Assembly (NCBI RefSeq): GCF_032818155.1
Contig: NZ_CP102589.1
Span: 1,536,001 to 1,600,000 of the forward strand
Source of the DNA: Niallia taxi
Lineage (GTDB): Bacteria > Bacillota > Bacilli > Bacillales > Cytobacillaceae
Direction: 5' to 3'
DNA: 64,000 bases
Within the stretch, counting starts at the first letter, position 1, and every line of letters begins with the position of its first letter. Below the pieces are notes generated by a model, which saw nothing but the letters and a program-made list of their open reading frames with translations, did not search any database and was not told where the DNA came from. The position numbers and the translations under genes are program-made. Shown piece after piece: positions 34,850 to 46,179 of this stretch.

Positions 34850-36793
34850 GTGAAAATCCATATCGTACAAAAGGGGGATACTCTTTGGGAAATTGCCAAA
34901 AAATACGGCGTTAATTTCGAAGAGTTAAAGATGTTAAATTCCCAGCTAAGTAATCCAGATATGATTATGCCCGGTATGAAAGTTAAAGTTCCTACTGCTG
35001 GCGGCAGTATAAAAAAAGAAGCGCCAATAGCAGGAATTAAAAAAGAACAACCAATTTATAAAGAGCAACCAATCATCAAAGAACAACCGATCGTAAAAGA
35101 GCAGCCGATTGTTGTAAAAGAACAGCCAAAAAAAGAGATGCCTAAGAAGGAAATGCCGAAAAAAGAAAAGCCACATACTCCAAAAATGCCTAAACCAATC
35201 ATCCCTGAAATTGATATCCACAATTACTATTCCATGAACATGACAAATGTAGATATAGATGTTGAGGTTGAAGAAAAGCCAGTGCCACAAAAGCCAGTGC
35301 CAGAAAAGCCTATTAATATTGTCCCAATCGTAAAGGAAGAGCCAAAGAAAGAGGTTTGTCCACCGATTATTCCATATCAACCATATTGTTATGAGGTATC
35401 ACCGATGATGCCAGGCTCAGGCTTCCCGCCAGGCGTATGCATTCCAGAAGGTGTGCCAATGGAAACATATCCGATGGACCACACATATCAGGCTCCAATG
35501 GTTATGCCTGCACATGGGCATGGAGTAAAGCATAAATGGGAGGAATCTTCCTCATCTTACAATACTCCATTTACACCTAGCTCACAGCCATTCCAGCATG
35601 CACAAGTAAGTCCAATGCATGGTCATAAGGAAATGCCTGTTCAGCAGCAGCCGTTCCAGCATTATGGTCATATGCCAATGCATACTTCTTATGATATGAA
35701 CGAATCGTCTGATTACACAAATGTTTCACCTGCAGCCTATACAGCTCCAGCACAAATGCAAATGCCGCAGCTTCCATTCAAAGAAGATTGTGGTTGTGGA
35801 GGACCTGCTGTGCCATATCCAAGTCATACTCATTCTGCACCAATGGGAATGCAGCAAGGCTTCGACCCAGGAATGGGAGGCCAAATGCAGTTCGGAGGCA
35901 ACCCGGGAGTAATGGGAACCCAAGGCTTCGACCCAGGAATGGGAGGTCAAATGCCATTTGGAGGCAATCCAGGAGCAATGGGAATGCAGCAAGGCTTTGA
36001 CCCGGGAATGGGAGGCCAGATGCCATTTGGAGGTAATCCAGGAGCAATGGGAATGCAGCAAGGCTTTGACCCGGGAATGGGAGGCCAAATGCCATTTGGA
36101 GGCAATCCAGGAGCAATGGGAATGCAGCAAGGCTTTGACCCGGGAATGGGAGGCCAAATGCCATTTGGAGGCAATCCGGGAGCAATGGGAATGCAGCAAG
36201 GCTTTGACCCGGGAATGGGAGGCCAAATGCCATTCGGAGGCAATCCAGGAGCAATGGGAATGCAGCAAGGCTTTAATCCAGGAATGGGAGGTCAGATGCC
36301 ATTTGGAGGCAATCCAGGAGCAATGGGAATGCAGCAAGGCTTCGACCCAGGAATGGGAGGCCAAGCGCCATTCACCTATCCAGGAGGAGAACCATTCGGT
36401 CCGGGAGTAGCAGGAATGCAGCAAGGCTTTAATCCAGAAATGGGCGGTATGCCTATGACTGGTGGTCCAGGATATCCAACAGGCGGTGGAATGCCTTATA
36501 TGCAGGAACCTCCATATCCACAAGGAGCAGCAGGCAATGTGCCAATGCAATTCCCGATGGATGACATGGGTGGAATGCAAGGAATGCCGTTTGAGGGAAT
36601 GATGGGCGGAAGTCCAGGTACACGCGATTTTAATGCTGCGCCAATTATGGGTCCAGGAGGAAATGCTCCAATTTTTGCACCTCCATTCCATGGAAACGGG
36701 CAGCCGCCATTAGTACACCCATATGGAATTAATGAAGTGACACCATTTGGAATGCCTCGTTATCTTGACGAAAGCAGTGACTATGAAATTTAA
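34850..36793 (+). CDS. safA: Spore coat morphogenetic protein SafA
   Basis: 647 aa. GTG start with AGGAGGG upstream gives MKIHIVQKGDTLWEIAKKYG, almost identical to B. subtilis SafA. LysM domain at about 2-47 binds cortex peptidoglycan. Then a Lys/Pro/Gln/Glu-rich linker of KEQPI repeats (about 55-115), a Pro/Met/His-rich middle, and eight near-identical 23-residue repeats of the GMQQGFDPGMGGQMPFGGNP type (about 332-510), followed by a Gly/Met/Pro-rich tail. SafA organises the inner coat. The repeat block makes it clearly longer than the B. subtilis protein (about 390 aa). Transcribed divergently from niaR; the next gene overlaps its end. Confidence 0.93.
   Translation: MKIHIVQKGDTLWEIAKKYGVNFEELKMLNSQLSNPDMIMPGMKVKVPTAGGSIKKEAPIAGIKKEQPIYKEQPIIKEQPIVKEQPIVVKEQPKKEMPKKEMPKKEKPHTPKMPKPIIPEIDIHNYYSMNMTNVDIDVEVEEKPVPQKPVPEKPINIVPIVKEEPKKEVCPPIIPYQPYCYEVSPMMPGSGFPPGVCIPEGVPMETYPMDHTYQAPMVMPAHGHGVKHKWEESSSSYNTPFTPSSQPFQHAQVSPMHGHKEMPVQQQPFQHYGHMPMHTSYDMNESSDYTNVSPAAYTAPAQMQMPQLPFKEDCGCGGPAVPYPSHTHSAPMGMQQGFDPGMGGQMQFGGNPGVMGTQGFDPGMGGQMPFGGNPGAMGMQQGFDPGMGGQMPFGGNPGAMGMQQGFDPGMGGQMPFGGNPGAMGMQQGFDPGMGGQMPFGGNPGAMGMQQGFDPGMGGQMPFGGNPGAMGMQQGFNPGMGGQMPFGGNPGAMGMQQGFDPGMGGQAPFTYPGGEPFGPGVAGMQQGFNPEMGGMPMTGGPGYPTGGGMPYMQEPPYPQGAAGNVPMQFPMDDMGGMQGMPFEGMMGGSPGTRDFNAAPIMGPGGNAPIFAPPFHGNGQPPLVHPYGINEVTPFGMPRYLDESSDYEI
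35843..36374 (+). repeat. 69-bp minisatellite within safA
   Basis: Eight consecutive units begin at ATGGGAATGCAGCAAGG (35843) and end in the eighth unit (36323-36374). The spacing is 69 bp, except unit 2, which is 66 bp and lacks one codon. Four central units encode identical peptides and are nearly identical in DNA, indicating recent duplication. A ninth, decayed unit follows near 36413. The reverse-strand open frames across this block (for example 35726-36691) are repeat artefacts. Confidence 0.95.
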
Positions 36794-37754
36794 CAACAGA
36801 GGAGACGATAATTTAGTCTATCGTCTCCTCTCTTTATTACAAACGAAGCTGCCTTATCCGGTTAAAGAACTAAAGCGAATTCGTAAGCAAGTATATTTAG
36901 TTATAACAGACTATAATTGGCTAATATTGAAGGAGTTTCCGAGCTATAAAAAACTAAAAATTCAAGAGGCATTTACGAATTCCCTTCATTATGAGGGTTT
37001 TCATGCAACCTATCGCTTTTTTTCATTTGATCAGGACCCAATTATTATAGATAATTGCATCTACGGATGCATTGAGTACATACCTGGAAGTCTTAAACCT
37101 TTCTCTTACGGGGAAAAGGAAAGCAGACAGGAGGCCTTAGTCTTATTAGGGCAATATTACGAATGCACAGAAAAGCTCGTTGATGCATATCAATATGTTT
37201 TGCCTCATTTTGATATTTATGAGAAGTGGGTGGAAAGAAGTAAGCAGTTTAAGGCAAATTTACCTGTTGCAGCTCCATTTATAAAAAAAAATTTGCTGCA
37301 GGAATTGACCAGCTGGATTGACTGGACACTTTACCAATTAGAAAAAGAAAAAGTTAATATGGCGAATGAAAAAAAGGTAATCTTACATGGAGATGTTGCA
37401 CATCATAATTTTATCCGTGGTTTAAATGGACATTTATATTTAATTGATTTTGACCTTATTAGTATTGGCCCAAGAAGTATGGATTATTTACAATTTGCCA
37501 ATCGGATTTTACCGGTTATTGGTTGGTCCCATTCTCAGCTTCAAAAAATGAATTTGCTACAGCCATTCCTACACGAAAGATCTTTTTTAATTGGATTAGC
37601 CTTTCCAACAGATATACTGCGTGAATGGAATCGGCTTATTAGGCAGAATAAGATGGAAAATGACTTAGCTAGAGAGCATGTTGTGGAGCTAACAGAGCAA
37701 CAATTTTCTAAAAGGAGAAAATTTGTCAATAAAATGATGAAATTAACCGATTAG
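36783..37754 (+). CDS. CotS-like spore coat kinase-fold protein
   Basis: 323 aa. Aminoglycoside phosphotransferase / CotS family: the catalytic loop HGDVAHHNF (about 205-213) and metal motif LIDFDLISIGPRSMDYLQF (about 223-241) are intact, so it may be an active small-molecule or protein kinase. The N-terminal lobe is short. I chose the ATG at 36783, which overlaps the safA end by 11 bp and fits co-expression in the mother cell; the ribosome site is weak. Related Bacillus proteins (CotS, CotI, YsxE, YutH) are coat components. Substrate unknown. Confidence 0.8.
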   Translation: MKFNNRGDDNLVYRLLSLLQTKLPYPVKELKRIRKQVYLVITDYNWLILKEFPSYKKLKIQEAFTNSLHYEGFHATYRFFSFDQDPIIIDNCIYGCIEYIPGSLKPFSYGEKESRQEALVLLGQYYECTEKLVDAYQYVLPHFDIYEKWVERSKQFKANLPVAAPFIKKNLLQELTSWIDWTLYQLEKEKVNMANEKKVILHGDVAHHNFIRGLNGHLYLIDFDLISIGPRSMDYLQFANRILPVIGWSHSQLQKMNLLQPFLHERSFLIGLAFPTDILREWNRLIRQNKMENDLAREHVVELTEQQFSKRRKFVNKMMKLTD

Positions 37755-37865
37755 AGATTGTTAACATGTATGCCTATACTTTCTTAGCATGAAAGGCTTC
37801 CCTTTTGAAAAAAATAATGTAGAGCATATTTGCTCAAAACGAAAGATAAAGGGGAGTTTGCATTG

Positions 37866-38498
37866 ATGAAGTGGAATAAGGCAGCAGCTCCATTAACGCT
37901 AACTTTCATGCTGTTGGCAGGCTGCGGCAATACAGATCAAGACCTGGACAATGACGGTAAAGAAGAATCTATGCCACTCGGTTATTATTCAAATGAGCGC
38001 CATGAACAAGAAAGTACAGGAAATGCAAGGGTATTAGGAAATCAAGATAATGATGGACCGCTAACAGAGGCGCTCGACCATACATTCGGAAGTGAAGGCA
38101 AACAAAACCGTGCTAATACAAGCAATAATCTAAATGCCCGTACTGAAAATATCGGAAATCGAGTAGATGTTTATGATACAGAGCTGGCAGATAAGATTAA
38201 TAAGGCCGTTTTAAAAGTAAATAACGTAAAAGATGTGCGTACATTAGTATATGAAGACAATGTGTTAGTTGCATTGGAAGTGGATAACAGAGCAACAAGC
38301 AAAAACACAAGATCTGCTGTACGGAAGGAAATAGATAGCTATATAAATGGGAAAGAAGCATCTATTGTAACAGATAAAGGGATTTTCCTTAATATAGACA
38401 GTATTAATAAAGGAATCCGAAAACGTCTTCCAGAAAAAACAATTGATATAAATAAGCGGGACATTATCAATAAGGCTAACAGGTCCAATAATTTATAA
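37866..38498 (+). CDS. YhcN/YlaJ family sporulation lipoprotein
   Basis: 210 aa. Signal peptide ending in the lipobox MLLAGCG (Cys about residue 20). The C-terminal half (LADKINKAVLKVNNVKDVRTLVYEDNVLVALEV) is the YhcN/YlaJ domain found in spore inner membrane lipoproteins involved in germination or cortex quality. AAGGGGAG upstream; a TTG directly before the ATG is an alternative start. It follows the CotS-like gene by 111 nt and ends at a strong terminator. Confidence 0.85.
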   Translation: MKWNKAAAPLTLTFMLLAGCGNTDQDLDNDGKEESMPLGYYSNERHEQESTGNARVLGNQDNDGPLTEALDHTFGSEGKQNRANTSNNLNARTENIGNRVDVYDTELADKINKAVLKVNNVKDVRTLVYEDNVLVALEVDNRATSKNTRSAVRKEIDSYINGKEASIVTDKGIFLNIDSINKGIRKRLPEKTIDINKRDIINKANRSNNL

Positions 38499-38532
38499 AA
38501 AAAATATTCAATCAAAGTATCGAAGTATAAGC

Positions 38533-38597
38533 AAGACCCAAATTATTATGCAGAATTTTAGTCGGAAATTCGCGTAATAGTTTGGGTTCTTTTTTTG
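38533..38597 (+). terminator. Terminator after the spore lipoprotein gene
   Basis: Outer stem AGACCCAAATTATTA / TAATAGTTTGGGTTCT (with G-U pairs) around a shorter inner stem, followed by seven T. The rest of the gap (38598-38918) is AT-rich; a TATAAT at 38725 has no matching -35. Confidence 0.75.
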
Positions 38598-38918
38598 TTG
38601 ATTTTGGATCTATTTATGATTACAAACCTTAGTGGAAATGGAAATAGGCATGAGCAAAAGGAAATGAACTTTGATAGACAAAATAAACAAATTTATCTGA
38701 TTAAAATGGATTGTTTTATCCATGTATAATGATAGTTAACTCTTTGGAATGTTCTTAATTAAAAACAAAACAACCGATATAAACATTATCTAACGATAAT
38801 TTGTTCGATATAATGAAAAAAATACAAAGATTTTCCTTTCCATAATGATGATATTGCTTTATAATGAAGTAAATATTCGTTATAAAGAACGTGTGAAGCA
38901 TACATAGTGGAGGGGAAA

Positions 38919-39827
38919 ATGGTGAAGGTACTTGTGACTGGGGGAGCCAGTAATAGCATGGCAGTTAAGGTAATGGAAAAGCTTACAGCGAGTGGAATGA
39001 AGGTAGTGCTGGCAGATAATCGTGAATGGGATTTGGATACAAATCTAAATGGAATGGCTAGCTATTATAAAACGGATCTAGACAAGAGAGAGCTAACTTC
39101 CATTTTCAAAAAGGAAAACATAGATATTGTATTGCATCTGAAACATGAGCTTATTACTTCTAATGCTATGAAAGATTCATTTGATCAGTCAGAAGTAAAT
39201 ATTGCAACAACGATAAATGTGCTCGAGGCTTGTGTAGAAGCTAAAGTGAAAAAGGTGATTTTTCCAAGTGCCATTTCTGTTTACGGGAATCAAACCGAAG
39301 AGGCTGTTGAAGACAACTTTTTAGCTCCAGCTCTTTTCGAAGGCTTATCGAAAAAGATGGAAGAGAAGTATGTTATGCACTATCATAAGCTATATTCTTT
39401 ACCTTTTACCATTTTGAGATTTGCAGATATATATGGCATTCAAACAAAAGGTTTCATTGCAGACAATTTGGAAAAGGCGATAGATGGACAGGCTCCTGTT
39501 ATTTATGGTGATGGAAAACAGCTTCGAAACTTTGTTTATATTGATGATGCCGTGGATGCTATTTTTGCTTCCTTGACAAAGGGGGATAATGAAATAATTA
39601 ATATTGCCACACAAAGTATGTACAGTTTACAAAAAGCAGCAGAAATGATTGGGGAAGCAGCTGGAAATCTGCATCCGATTTTTGAGAATTCACAAGACGA
39701 ACTTGCTTCCTCTTGTTCAGTATCTGTTGCAAAGGCAAAGGAAATATTGGGTTGGAAAGCAGATATATCATTGCGTGAGGGGCTTGAAAAGGCAATGCAG
39801 CAATTTAGATTAAAAAAGCATTCTTAA
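38919..39827 (+). CDS. Extended-SDR (epimerase/dehydratase) family protein with altered active site
   Basis: 302 aa. Rossmann fold with N-terminal KVLVTGGASNSMAVKVMEKL, SAISVYGN (Ser of the triad region), and C-terminal substrate-domain segments VIYGDGKQLRNFVYIDDAVDAI and EILGWKADISLREGL, typical of UDP-sugar epimerases/dehydratases. Two deviations: the glycine motif reads GGASNSM instead of GGAGFIG, and the YxxxK dyad reads EGLSK, so Glu replaces the catalytic Tyr. It may bind a nucleotide sugar without normal redox chemistry. GGAGGGG precedes the ATG closely; GTG at 38922 is an alternative start. Stands alone between the spore lipoprotein and bofC genes. Confidence 0.82.
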   Translation: MVKVLVTGGASNSMAVKVMEKLTASGMKVVLADNREWDLDTNLNGMASYYKTDLDKRELTSIFKKENIDIVLHLKHELITSNAMKDSFDQSEVNIATTINVLEACVEAKVKKVIFPSAISVYGNQTEEAVEDNFLAPALFEGLSKKMEEKYVMHYHKLYSLPFTILRFADIYGIQTKGFIADNLEKAIDGQAPVIYGDGKQLRNFVYIDDAVDAIFASLTKGDNEIINIATQSMYSLQKAAEMIGEAAGNLHPIFENSQDELASSCSVSVAKAKEILGWKADISLREGLEKAMQQFRLKKHS

Positions 39828-39932
39828 TAGTTAGTTTTTCTATTTTGGAATTTTATGAGCATGATTTTAGAGATTCTGGTGAGACTAATAGGGAATTTAA
39901 GTTTTTCTAGTAAGCTGAAGAGGTGATTCATA

Positions 39933-40439
39933 ATGAAAACCAGATTCCTTTTATTGTTCTCTATTCTTCTTATCATTCTATTATCTGCGTTTCCGGCTTG
40001 GGAGAATGTAGCTAATGCACAATCTCCGAAGAAGTTCGCTGTTTTGCTGCAAAGAGTATATTTAGATGGAGAAGTAAGTGAAGAGTGTATAGAGGAAACG
40101 ATATGGTCGATGGAAGATTTCTGGTCCAAATATGAGAACTGGCAACTGGTGAATATGGATAGTCACCAATTTGTCTTTAAGCAGGAAATGGATGATATTT
40201 CACCATTACTTAAAGCAAATGGCTATTTCGGAGTCTCAGATGAAGGCGTTCTAGGTGTTTACAACGGTAAACCGAATAAGTCGAACATTATCCAATCCTT
40301 TTTCCAAATAGACTTAGAGAAGCTGGAATCCACGCAGCAAAAAAGTTTGCAAAACGGTATTCCAATCAAAAATAAGAATCGTTATGTCGAAGTTCTCGAG
40401 ACATTTAAAAGTCTTGATACCAATAATCTAGCGAACTGA
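39933..40439 (+). CDS. bofC: Intercompartmental signalling factor BofC
   Basis: 168 aa. Signal peptide (about residues 1-29, cut near ANAQS) followed by FAVLLQRVYLDGEVSEE and the BofC C-terminal domain (about 75-165). In B. subtilis, forespore-made BofC restrains the SpoIVB protease that signals SpoIVFA/SpoIVFB, so it functionally connects to genes at 25.7-27.3 kb. AGAGGTG site. Upstream of ruvA, as in B. subtilis. Confidence 0.9.
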   Translation: MKTRFLLLFSILLIILLSAFPAWENVANAQSPKKFAVLLQRVYLDGEVSEECIEETIWSMEDFWSKYENWQLVNMDSHQFVFKQEMDDISPLLKANGYFGVSDEGVLGVYNGKPNKSNIIQSFFQIDLEKLESTQQKSLQNGIPIKNKNRYVEVLETFKSLDTNNLAN

Positions 40440-40455
40440 TACCTCTAGTCACTTT

Positions 40456-40495
40456 TTTAGGCAATTGAAAAGAAAAGCGAATTTTCGATTGCCTA
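40456..40495. repeat. Inverted repeat after bofC
   Basis: 15-bp arms TTAGGCAATTGAAAA / TTTTCGATTGCCTAA with one G-T wobble. The right side is followed by GCAAAAAT, so it is a weak terminator on the plus strand. A stronger terminator follows 19 nt later. Confidence 0.65.
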
Positions 40496-40513
40496 AGCAA
40501 AAATATTCTTATT

Positions 40514-40546
40514 AAAAAACCATTTGTAGCAGTAAATGGTTTTTTA
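40514..40546 (+). terminator. Terminator between bofC and ruvA
   Basis: 12-bp stem AAAAAACCATTT / AAATGGTTTTTT with an 8-nt loop. The A/T runs allow use on both strands. Confidence 0.78.
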
Positions 40547-40660
40547 TTATGTTTATTTATTTCTTTCTTTCTTAATTTTTAGAAAATATCTTATATGGTA
40601 GTTTTTCTTTAATATATGCTAAAATAGTCTTTATAGCTTTTATAAGGGAGCGAACAGGAT

Positions 40661-41272
40661 TTGTACGAATATATTAAAGGGAAAATTGAATATATCGGAC
40701 CTGAATACATAGTGGTCGAAAATAATGATATCGGTTATCAGATAAAAACACCGAATCCTTTCTCTTTTTCGTCTATGGCAAAGCAGAATATTATTGTTTA
40801 TACGTATCATTATGTAAGAGAAGATATGATAAGCTTATACGGTTTCCGCTCACAGGATGAAAAGACATTATTTACAAAGCTGCTTAATGTATCGGGAATA
40901 GGGCCGAAGGGAGCACTTGCTATTTTGGCTTCAGGTGAGCCGAATCAAGTGATTTCTGCAATAGAAAATGAGGATGAAGCATTTTTAGTGAAGTTCCCTG
41001 GCGTCGGCAAAAAGACAGCAAGGCAAATGATTCTCGACTTGAAAGGAAAACTGTCAGACATTATGCCAGATTTCTTTCCTGATTTATTCAATGTGGATGA
41101 AGTGGAGCAGAAAAAAGCTGGTGCCACACAATTGGATGAAGCACTTCTAGCATTAACTGCACTCGGTTACTCGGATAGAGAGGTTAAAAAGGTCGTTCCA
41201 CAGCTGAAGAAGGAACAGCTTACGACAGACGAGTATATTAAGCTTGCGTTAAAGCTGCTTCTCAAAATTTAA
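40661..41272 (+). CDS. ruvA: Holliday junction helicase subunit RuvA
   Basis: 203 aa. TTG start (GGGAG about 10 nt upstream) giving [20 protein letters not shown], matching B. subtilis. OB-fold domain I, helix-hairpin-helix domain II ([29 protein letters not shown], about 71-120) and C-terminal domain III that contacts RuvB. Binds Holliday junctions and loads RuvB. 30 nt before ruvB. Confidence 0.97.
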   Translation: MYEYIKGKIEYIGPEYIVVENNDIGYQIKTPNPFSFSSMAKQNIIVYTYHYVREDMISLYGFRSQDEKTLFTKLLNVSGIGPKGALAILASGEPNQVISAIENEDEAFLVKFPGVGKKTARQMILDLKGKLSDIMPDFFPDLFNVDEVEQKKAGATQLDEALLALTALGYSDREVKKVVPQLKKEQLTTDEYIKLALKLLLKI

Positions 41273-41302
41273 CTAGGTATCTTTTAAGGAGAGGAGTGGA
41301 TT

Positions 41303-42304
41303 ATGTTGGATGACCGCATCGTATCTGGAGAAGCCGACTCATTGGAAGTTTCCTTCGAGCAGAGTTTGCGCCCCCTTCGATTAAAAGAGTATATCGGCCA
41401 GGATAAAGTGAAAGATAATCTGGAAGTGTTCATAGAAGCGGCAAAATTTAGGGAAGAAGCCCTTGACCATGTCCTGTTGTATGGACCTCCAGGATTAGGT
41501 AAAACAACCTTGGCGACGATTATTGCAAATGAAATGGGCGTAAATATCAGGACGACTGCCGGGCCGGCAATTGAAAGGCCAGGTGATTTGGCCGCCATCC
41601 TCACTGCATTGGAGCCTGGAGATGTTCTTTTCATTGATGAGATTCACAGACTTCCCCGTTCCATTGAGGAAGTACTTTATCCTGCAATGGAAGACTATTG
41701 CTTAGATATTGTTATTGGCAAAGGCCCAAGTGCTAGGTCTGTCCGTCTTGACTTGCCGCCATTTACATTAGTTGGAGCGACAACAAGAGCAGGATCTGTG
41801 TCTGCACCACTTAGAGATCGATTCGGAGTCTTGAGCAGGCTGGAGTATTATAATGAGAATCAGTTAACAAGTATTGTGGTCCGCACAGCCCAAGTTTTAA
41901 ACGTCGATATTGAGGACGGCGCAGCTTTGGAAATTGCCAGAAGATCAAGAGGGACACCAAGGATTGCAAACCGTTTGCTGAGAAGGGTAAGGGATTTTGC
42001 CCAGGTTAAAGGGAATGGTAGCATCACGGATAAACTTGCACATGATTCTTTGGAACTTTTGCAAGTTGACCGTTTAGGTTTAGACCATATTGACCATAAA
42101 TTATTAATAGGCATGATTCATAAATTTAGAGGCGGGCCTGTTGGATTAGAGACAATTGCTGCAACAATTGGTGAGGAGGCTCATACGATTGAAGATGTTT
42201 ATGAGCCATATTTACTGCAGATTGGATTTTTGCAGAGAACACCGCGTGGAAGGATTGTCACTGATTTAGGCTACGAGCATTTAAATATAGAAAAAGAGAT
42301 TTAA
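41303..42304 (+). CDS. ruvB: Holliday junction branch migration ATPase RuvB
   Basis: 333 aa. Walker [13 protein letters not shown] (about 59-70), sensor region [15 protein letters not shown], Walker [11 protein letters not shown], sensor 1 LVGATTRAG and the C-terminal winged helix ([16 protein letters not shown]). AAA+ motor that drives branch migration with RuvA. GGAGAGGAG site. Very close to B. subtilis RuvB. Confidence 0.98.
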   Translation: MLDDRIVSGEADSLEVSFEQSLRPLRLKEYIGQDKVKDNLEVFIEAAKFREEALDHVLLYGPPGLGKTTLATIIANEMGVNIRTTAGPAIERPGDLAAILTALEPGDVLFIDEIHRLPRSIEEVLYPAMEDYCLDIVIGKGPSARSVRLDLPPFTLVGATTRAGSVSAPLRDRFGVLSRLEYYNENQLTSIVVRTAQVLNVDIEDGAALEIARRSRGTPRIANRLLRRVRDFAQVKGNGSITDKLAHDSLELLQVDRLGLDHIDHKLLIGMIHKFRGGPVGLETIAATIGEEAHTIEDVYEPYLLQIGFLQRTPRGRIVTDLGYEHLNIEKEI

Positions 42305-42386
42305 GAATGCATAGGAGGGCAAATTGCCCTGTTATGCTTCCAACTAGAGTATATGAGTTCTTAAAAGAGAGATAAGGTGAATTAAA

Positions 42387-44602
<2,216 letters not shown>

Positions 44603-44631
44603 ATAGAGGATTTTGAAAGGAGGGGAAATTT

Positions 44632-44919
44632 ATGCAAAACATTATGGGGTTATTACCATTTATTTTAATGTTTGTTCTGTTTTACTTTTTGCTTATCCGT
44701 CCGCAGCAAAAGCGTCAAAAAGCGGTTAGGCAAATGCAGAGTGATCTAAAAAAAGGGGACAAGATTGTCACGATTGGCGGACTTCACGCTACTGTCGATG
44801 CAATCGACGAAGGCACTATCGTTCTTAAGTCGCCAGACGGCAGCCGTCTGACTTTCGACCGCAATGCTGTTCGTGAAGTTGTTGAATCTTCTTCCAGCAC
44901 TATTCTGGATAAAGCATAA
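44632..44919 (+). CDS. yajC: Preprotein translocase accessory subunit YajC
   Basis: 95 aa. One membrane helix (about residues 6-22: LLPFILMFVLFYFLLIRPQQKRQ) and a cytoplasmic domain with the conserved KGDKIVTIGGLHATV. Associates with SecDF. AAGGAGGGG site. Follows tgt by 29 nt and ends in a terminator, while secDF lies 3.6 kb downstream. Confidence 0.96.
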   Translation: MQNIMGLLPFILMFVLFYFLLIRPQQKRQKAVRQMQSDLKKGDKIVTIGGLHATVDAIDEGTIVLKSPDGSRLTFDRNAVREVVESSSSTILDKA

Positions 44920-44926
44920 TTAAAAT

Positions 44927-44960
44927 AAGCTGGCAGCAAAATTTGCTGCCAGCTTTTTTG
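44927..44960 (+). terminator. Terminator after yajC
   Basis: Perfect 11-bp stem AAGCTGGCAGC / GCTGCCAGCTT (extendable through AAA/TTT), then six T. It also faces the convergent TIGR04086 gene. Confidence 0.88.
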
Positions 44961-44969
44961 TTTGCAAAA

Positions 44970-45347
44970 TTAAGATTTTGATAAGTTAACTCCTAAAATA
45001 CCGCCCATCATGGCAATCAGAGTATAGCATACGTGATAAATGAATTGCTCGAAAGTGAATAGCTGATCCAATCCTAAAAAGCTGAACAAGAACACAATTA
45101 AGAAGTAAATCAGACCAGTTAATCCACCAAGAAACCAGCCCTTCTGCTTACCTTTTCCACCAGAGATGAACCCTCCTGCAAACAGTGCGATAAAGGAAAC
45201 AGCGGTAATTATGTACTGCAAGGATCCTTCCTGGAGGGAGGTGAATCTTAGCAACATGGAAAAGACGATACTGCTTGTAATAAATAGGGTAAAGATCGCA
45301 ATCAGGCCGTATAATACGGCACTGCCGACGTTTTTGCTCTCTTCGAT
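44970..45347 (-). CDS. TIGR04086 family membrane protein (YrzE-like), apparent ATC start
   Basis: 125 aa if begun at 45347. The in-frame ATG at 45257 gives only 95 residues and cuts off the first membrane helix. Upstream of it the same frame reads IEESKNVGSAVLYGLIAIFT, which looks like the conserved N-terminus of this family. No ATG, GTG or TTG exists between the upstream stop and 45257. An AGGAGAGG ribosome site lies 6 nt before an ATC codon at 45347-45345, which I take as the start, either a rare AUC initiator or a mutated or misread ATG. About four membrane helices; C-terminus GGILGVNLSKS. Same neighbourhood (after yajC) as in B. subtilis. Function unknown. Confidence 0.75.
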   Translation of the reverse strand: MEESKNVGSAVLYGLIAIFTLFITSSIVFSMLLRFTSLQEGSLQYIITAVSFIALFAGGFISGGKGKQKGWFLGGLTGLIYFLIVFLFSFLGLDQLFTFEQFIYHVCYTLIAMMGGILGVNLSKS

Positions 45348-45534
45348 CTTAAACCTCTCCTTTCAACCATTTTCTTTAGTAGATTCATGAATAGTTTCAT
45401 ACTAGTACAAGCATATTCACCAACCTGCCTAATTAGAATCAAGAATTTGTGAATATCCGAATAAAAACGTTTTTGCTGAGGAAACTAAAATAGTTGTATT
45501 ATCGTAAAAAAATGCTGTTTGGGAGGGAAGATTA

Positions 45535-46179
45535 ATGGAGGAATATATCATCATTTTGCTGAGGACCTTATTGCTTTACGCTATCATTGTCCTCGTTTTT
45601 CGGGTGATGGGCAAACGGGAGATTGGGGAATTAAGCATTCTTGATCTTGTCGTATATATAATGATTGCAGAAATTGCCGTTGCAGCGATTGAAGATATTA
45701 AAACAGAGCTTGTTCCGACCATTTTGCCGATATTTATCCTGCTGCTAATTCAAATAGGTCTGGCAGCCCTGTCCCTAAAAAGTAAAAGCGTCCGTGATTT
45801 AATTGATGGAAAGCCTACCATCATTATTAACAAAGGAAAAATCGACGAAAAGGCCATGAAAAGCCAGCGATACAATATGGATGATTTACTGCTGCAGCTT
45901 CGAGAAAAGGATGTGCGCAATGTTGCCGATGTTGAATTTGCGATATTAGAAACATCAGGAAAACTGTCTGTGTTTGAAAAGGAACCAAGTAAATCAGGAA
46001 TTACAATTCCGTTAATTATTGATGGCATCATCCAGAAGACAAGCCTTGAGGAAGTGGAAAAATCGGAAGCATGGTTGAGACAGGAGTTAAGAAAACAAGG
46101 GCATACGAAGGTTGAGAGCATCTCCTTTTGCAGCTTTCAAGATGGTAAGTTTTATATTGATTATATAGACGGAAAATGA
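45535..46179 (+). CDS. DUF421 family membrane protein (YrbG-like)
   Basis: 214 aa. Three N-terminal membrane helices (about 5-25, 35-52, 58-78) with RVMGKREIGELSILDLVVYIMIAEIA, then the cytoplasmic DUF421 domain (VRDLIDGKPTIIINKGKI, SQRYNMDDLLLQLREKDV). Related Bacillus proteins (YrbG, YetF, YkjA) are inner membrane proteins, and one relative has been linked to spore germination. GGGAGGG site. The last codons lie inside a palindrome shared with spoVB. Confidence 0.93.
   Translation: MEEYIIILLRTLLLYAIIVLVFRVMGKREIGELSILDLVVYIMIAEIAVAAIEDIKTELVPTILPIFILLLIQIGLAALSLKSKSVRDLIDGKPTIIINKGKIDEKAMKSQRYNMDDLLLQLREKDVRNVADVEFAILETSGKLSVFEKEPSKSGITIPLIIDGIIQKTSLEEVEKSEAWLRQELRKQGHTKVESISFCSFQDGKFYIDYIDGK

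Noticed and set aside
35843..36374. Regular repeats suggestive of a CRISPR array
   Set aside because: The units are contiguous with no unique spacers and lie in frame inside safA.
35726..36691. 321-aa reverse-strand frame opposite safA, and shorter frames at 35778-36254 and 35958-36410
   Set aside because: They arise from the 69-bp repeat, whose unit length is a multiple of three, so all frames stay open. Compositions are artificial and no ribosome sites are present.
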